A stretch of 64,000 nt of DNA, taken from Pyrinomonadaceae bacterium. Its GTDB lineage: Bacteria > Acidobacteriota > Blastocatellia > Pyrinomonadales > Pyrinomonadaceae. Below are positions 61,039-64,000 of this stretch, in pieces (positions within the stretch are counted from its first letter, which is position 1; every line of letters starts with the position of its first letter). The notes beneath the pieces were generated by a model, which did no database searches, was not told the DNA's origin, and saw only the letters and a program-made list of their open reading frames with translations. Where the stretch lies: NCBI GenBank assembly GCA_019694395.1, contig JAIBCC010000009.1, positions 115,492 through 179,491 of the forward strand, given 5' to 3'. The translations under genes and the position numbers were made by a program.

Positions 61039-61947
61039 TTATTTTATCTTCAATAATTTCAACCATTCGGGCATCGCATAAAGCTGATCGCCGTGGTCTG
61101 CGCCCGTGTTTCCCGCGTATCCGCGAATGTGAAAGTTTTTGGCATCTACCTGACTTATTTGCTGCATTCCGACAGGTCCGTTTTTTAGAACCGCTTTGCG
61201 TTTGAGTGAAAGTGTATTGAGCAAATAATCAACGCATTCGGTCGTGCTGGCGTAGGTGGCGGGAAAGATTTCGGAATGTGAGATCATAAATTTCTTTTTT
61301 CCGGTAACGGCTGACTGAGCAAATTTGATGTAGGAATCAAGGTCATCGGCTTTGATAACACCTCCGTCAGCTAATCGTTGTCCTTCGGGAACATAGCTCG
61401 CGTGAATTCCGTCGAGCAATAAAACATTGTCCACTAATTTGAAATTTGCTTCGTGACGCAAAATCGCCCGAATTGCCCCGTAACCCGCCGAAAATCCGAC
61501 CAGCGTAATCGAAGACCAACCTTTTTTGAGTTCTAAACTACGGCTTGCTTCGTCAATCAGATTTTGAAACATTTGGGCTTCAGAAAAAGGCGTTCCGTAA
61601 ACTTTAGAACCTGAGCCGAGATTGACGGTAATCAAAGCCGCGTTCGGAAAATGTTTGGCGATGTGATATTCCATCAGCCACGGAACACCGTGAAAATGGA
61701 TGATGAGCGGAACTGCTTTGTTGGTTTTAACTTTCGGATTTGCGAAAAGAATTGCGCCTTTGAGAGTGGTTAATTCGGTTCGTTTTCCTTCAACTTCAAC
61801 CTTTTCAATTCGCGGATGCGGACGTGTTGTATCGGTCATCGGCGAAGGATTTTGCGGAGATTGCTGGGCAATCAATGAAAAAGTAAAAGTAAAACCGAAA
61901 ACTACGGAAAGAGTTTGATAATAAACAAATTTTTGGAACGATTGCAT
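61039..61947 (-). CDS. Exported alpha/beta-hydrolase
   Basis: 302-residue secreted hydrolase. The signal peptide covers about 1-27 (LSVVFGFTFTFSLIAQ). The fold is marked by PLIIHFHGVPW near the oxyanion hole, nucleophile elbow GFSAGYG (Ser), and an acidic residue in VDNVLLLDGIHASY; the His is probably in the GADHGDQLY end. Substrates are unknown; an esterase or peptidase-like activity on small secreted compounds is likely. It is convergent with the PqqD-domain genes. Confidence 0.82.
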   Translation of the reverse strand: MQSFQKFVYYQTLSVVFGFTFTFSLIAQQSPQNPSPMTDTTRPHPRIEKVEVEGKRTELTTLKGAILFANPKVKTNKAVPLIIHFHGVPWLMEYHIAKHFPNAALITVNLGSGSKVYGTPFSEAQMFQNLIDEASRSLELKKGWSSITLVGFSAGYGAIRAILRHEANFKLVDNVLLLDGIHASYVPEGQRLADGGVIKADDLDSYIKFAQSAVTGKKKFMISHSEIFPATYASTTECVDYLLNTLSLKRKAVLKNGPVGMQQISQVDAKNFHIRGYAGNTGADHGDQLYAMPEWLKLLKIK

Positions 61948-61990
61948 AATTATTTCTCCGAATTATCGCATAAGTTGCCGAAATTCAGAC

Positions 61991-62020
61991 AAAAAAATGA
62001 AGGCTCAAAAATTTGAACCT
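61991..62020 (-). terminator. Rho-independent terminator of the isomerase gene
   Basis: On the minus strand AGGTTCAAA (62020-62012) pairs with TTTGAGCCT (62009-62001), followed by TCATTTTTTT to 61991. It lies 31 bases past the stop of the isomerase gene. Confidence 0.85.
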
Positions 62021-62051
62021 CCATTTTTAATTTTTAACTTTTAATTTTTAA

Positions 62052-64000
62052 TTATTGACCTTCAGGTGTATCGGCAGTTTTATCTGCGGCATCAATTCTT
62101 TCGATTACTTCTTTGTAAACTTTGATTTGTCCGGCAGCTTCCATTTTTTGACGAGCTTCGGCAATGTAATCCGAAAAGACCTGACTGCGTTTTTGGGATA
62201 ACATTCCTTGCATGATTGTATCTCGTTCTTTGGCAAACCCGCTCATATCGGCTTCGGTGCGATTGGTAACTCCAACGATATACCAACTGTCACCGACTTT
62301 GATCGGAGTTTTTGCAACTTCACCTGCTTTCAGGGCATTGATTGCGTCTTCCAAATCTTTAGAAGTAGAAGCGTTTTCACCTTGACCAAGCGGGGAGCCT
62401 AAAACAAAGTTCTTAGAATCTTCGGCTTTCAAACCTTTTCCGGTGGCTGCTCCTGCGAGTCCGGCGGCATTCGTTGCGCCGGATGCGATGTCTTTGGCAA
62501 TTTGCTCAACTTTGGCTTTGGCTTGTTCGTTTTTAACTGCTTCTTCAACTTTCGATTTTACTTCTTCAAAAGTTGCATCACGAGGATCGCGTTTTTCCAT
62601 CAGCATCGGGATAGCAAAACCGTCTTTGATCGGGGTTTTTTCGCCAATTGCGCCAACTTCTTCCAACGGAGCGATTCCATCTTCAAATTGCGGAGAAACG
62701 CCGATATTTTCAACATCATCACCGGGTTTAACAAAGCCGGTTTCGCGCACCATTTCTTTAGCGTTAGAATTGGCTTGTCCGGCAAATTCTTCGGCAACTT
62801 TTTGCACGTCTTTGACTTCTTTCAGACGATCAGAAACTTTTTGAGCCAATTCAGCGGCAGCGGTATAAGAACGGCGATTCCGCATACTGACTTCGAGTTC
62901 TTTTTTGGCATCTTCAAAAGTTTTCGGAACCGAAGCGCCGCGACGCAGAATATAATAAGCTGTGCCGTATTTGATCGGTTCGGTAACTTGTCCTTCTTCC
63001 ATCGTCAAAAGACGTTGATAAGGATCGGTCGGATTGTTCGGATTTGAACGAACCAAACCTTTCAATTTTCCGCCGTTCAGAGCCGAAGCGGTGTCCTGCG
63101 AATAACCTTTGGCGAGTTCAGCAAATGCGTCTTCGCTGATCTTTCCGCCGTCTTTTTTAGCTTTGGAAGCAACATCGTTGGCTTTGGCTAAAATTTGTGC
63201 GTCTTCATCCGGTTTTGGCACTTTGAAAACGATTTGTTGTCCATTGACTCCGGCTTGTTTGCGTGCCGCATCCAATTTGTCATATTCAGCTTTCAGATCT
63301 TCGTCGGGAATATTTAATTTTTCACCGATTTTTGAAGTATTGATGAAAATATAACGAATTTTCTTTTGCGGAATGCCGATGTAGTAATTCTTTTTGTTGG
63401 CTTCAAAATAAGCTTTCAGTTCTTCGTCAGACGGTTTTAAGGTTTTGGCAAGCTCAGTCGCATTGACAGTGACAAAACTTAAATCAAATTTGGTATTGCG
63501 GCGTTTGTAATCATCAACAACCTCGGCTTCCGAAACAGAAACCCCCGAAGTGATGTAGGCTTCGAGTTTTTGTGCACCGATTTGGTCACGAACCGCTTGT
63601 TCATAAGCCTTAACACTGCCGAATTGTTCGGTCACATTTTGCTCATAAACTTTTTGGTCAAATGGTTTGCCGTCTTGCGGTTTGTTGGATTCAAGAATTT
63701 GGGCGGCGACTTCGGCATCGGTTGCGGTTAGTCCGAGACGGGCAACTTCGCTTCTGACGATCCGTTCACGCACTAATCCGTCGATCAAAAGTTTAGCGGG
63801 AATCGAACGTCCGCCGTATAGACGACCAAGATTCTCTTTTTGGGTAACGATTTCGCCAACCGTGATAACTTCACTTCCTACTTTGGCAGCGGTTTCGCTG
63901 CTGGCGGAAAGATTAGTTTGGATTCCCTGACGGGATGGAGCGTAAAAAAGCACAAGACTTGCTGCCATCAAAACAGCAAAGATAAGAAGAACAAAATTTC
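62052..64000 (-). CDS. SurA/PpiD-type peptidyl-prolyl isomerase, partial at its 5' end
   Basis: At least 649 residues of a periplasmic folding factor. The reading frame stays open past 63968 to the window edge, and the first residues (FVLLIFAVLMAASLVLFYAP) form a membrane anchor, so the real start lies outside the window. A SurA_N-like helical region (VNEIVTQKENLGRLYGG-like start; about 35-170) is followed by a parvulin domain (about 225-360; FAELAKGYSQDTASALNGG, YGTAYYILRR). A second parvulin-like segment and a long helical tail come after. The order resembles PpiD. It would assist the many secreted and barrel proteins of this genome. Confidence 0.9.
   Translation of the reverse strand, partial: NFVLLIFAVLMAASLVLFYAPSRQGIQTNLSASSETAAKVGSEVITVGEIVTQKENLGRLYGGRSIPAKLLIDGLVRERIVRSEVARLGLTATDAEVAAQILESNKPQDGKPFDQKVYEQNVTEQFGSVKAYEQAVRDQIGAQKLEAYITSGVSVSEAEVVDDYKRRNTKFDLSFVTVNATELAKTLKPSDEELKAYFEANKKNYYIGIPQKKIRYIFINTSKIGEKLNIPDEDLKAEYDKLDAARKQAGVNGQQIVFKVPKPDEDAQILAKANDVASKAKKDGGKISEDAFAELAKGYSQDTASALNGGKLKGLVRSNPNNPTDPYQRLLTMEEGQVTEPIKYGTAYYILRRGASVPKTFEDAKKELEVSMRNRRSYTAAAELAQKVSDRLKEVKDVQKVAEEFAGQANSNAKEMVRETGFVKPGDDVENIGVSPQFEDGIAPLEEVGAIGEKTPIKDGFAIPMLMEKRDPRDATFEEVKSKVEEAVKNEQAKAKVEQIAKDIASGATNAAGLAGAATGKGLKAEDSKNFVLGSPLGQGENASTSKDLEDAINALKAGEVAKTPIKVGDSWYIVGVTNRTEADMSGFAKERDTIMQGMLSQKRSQVFSDYIAEARQKMEAAGQIKVYKEVIERIDAADKTADTPEGQ

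Overview
The window is an AT-leaning (roughly 40-45 % GC by eye) bacterial chromosome segment whose gene content points to the phylum Acidobacteriota, most likely a low-GC Blastocatellia/Pyrinomonadales-type lineage. The clues are several large Ser/Thr kinases with C-terminal TPR, beta-propeller or enzyme domains, ECF sigma factors of the Sigma70_ECF (TIGR02999-like) type paired with those kinases, a carboxypeptidase-regulatory-domain TonB-type receptor, and many secreted peptidases and hydrolases. The taxonomy is inferred from gene content; there is no rRNA gene here. No tRNA, CRISPR array, transposase or phage gene was seen.

Layout. 1-2175: ABC exporter (permease partial at the left edge). 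2411-4119: CorA and a DUF1835 protein. 4123-7414: kinase-TPR plus ECF sigma, minus strand. Divergent from it, 7532-11759 holds four small proteins and two secreted beta-barrel proteins, preceded by two copies of one promoter-like sequence. 11816-16327: PgpA, a LytS/LytTR two-component pair, and a glutamate-cysteine ligase/CBS fusion. 16707-18374: small membrane protein, NTF2-like protein, Bax-inhibitor-1 protein. 18464-23327: OPT transporter and secreted M14 peptidase. 23331-27079: kinase-PEGA-FGE-hydrolase fusion plus ECF sigma, with divergent secreted protein 27225-27809. 27845-34208: B3 metallo-beta-lactamase, DUF1569 protein, TonB-type receptor and a secreted partner. 34378-43306: minus-strand run of Ser deaminase, sortilin-like propeller, kinase-TPR and S9 peptidase. 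43303-43519: relics of a lost sigma/kinase locus. 43528-51702: two beta-lactamase-family serine hydrolases around a kinase-propeller, then an M20 amidohydrolase. 51799-55443: DUF3472 protein, sialidase-like protein and an unknown secreted protein. 55603-59075: kinase-propeller plus ECF sigma, with a divergent tandem pair of PqqD-domain/Cys-rich proteins at 59259-60834. 61039-64000: alpha/beta hydrolase and a SurA/PpiD-like isomerase (partial at the right edge).

Main idea. Three loci share one architecture: ECF sigma and transmembrane Ser/Thr kinase on the minus strand, and an unrelated effector gene transcribed away on the plus strand. In front of the divergent genes at all three loci lies TGAGCC-N16-YYGCNT, at four sites with identical spacing. 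I propose that this is the promoter read by the paired sigma factors, so each kinase/sigma pair would be a one-step envelope-signalling switch for its neighbour. The most unusual output is the pair of PqqD (RiPP-recognition-like) domains fused through an internal Tat-like signal to Cys-rich tails that begin with one shared pattern and then diverge. A second unusual output is a small-protein operon with a six-motif CxxCxGxG protein and a 48-residue Cys-rich peptide. Relics of a fourth sigma/kinase locus suggest these modules are duplicated and lost by recombination.
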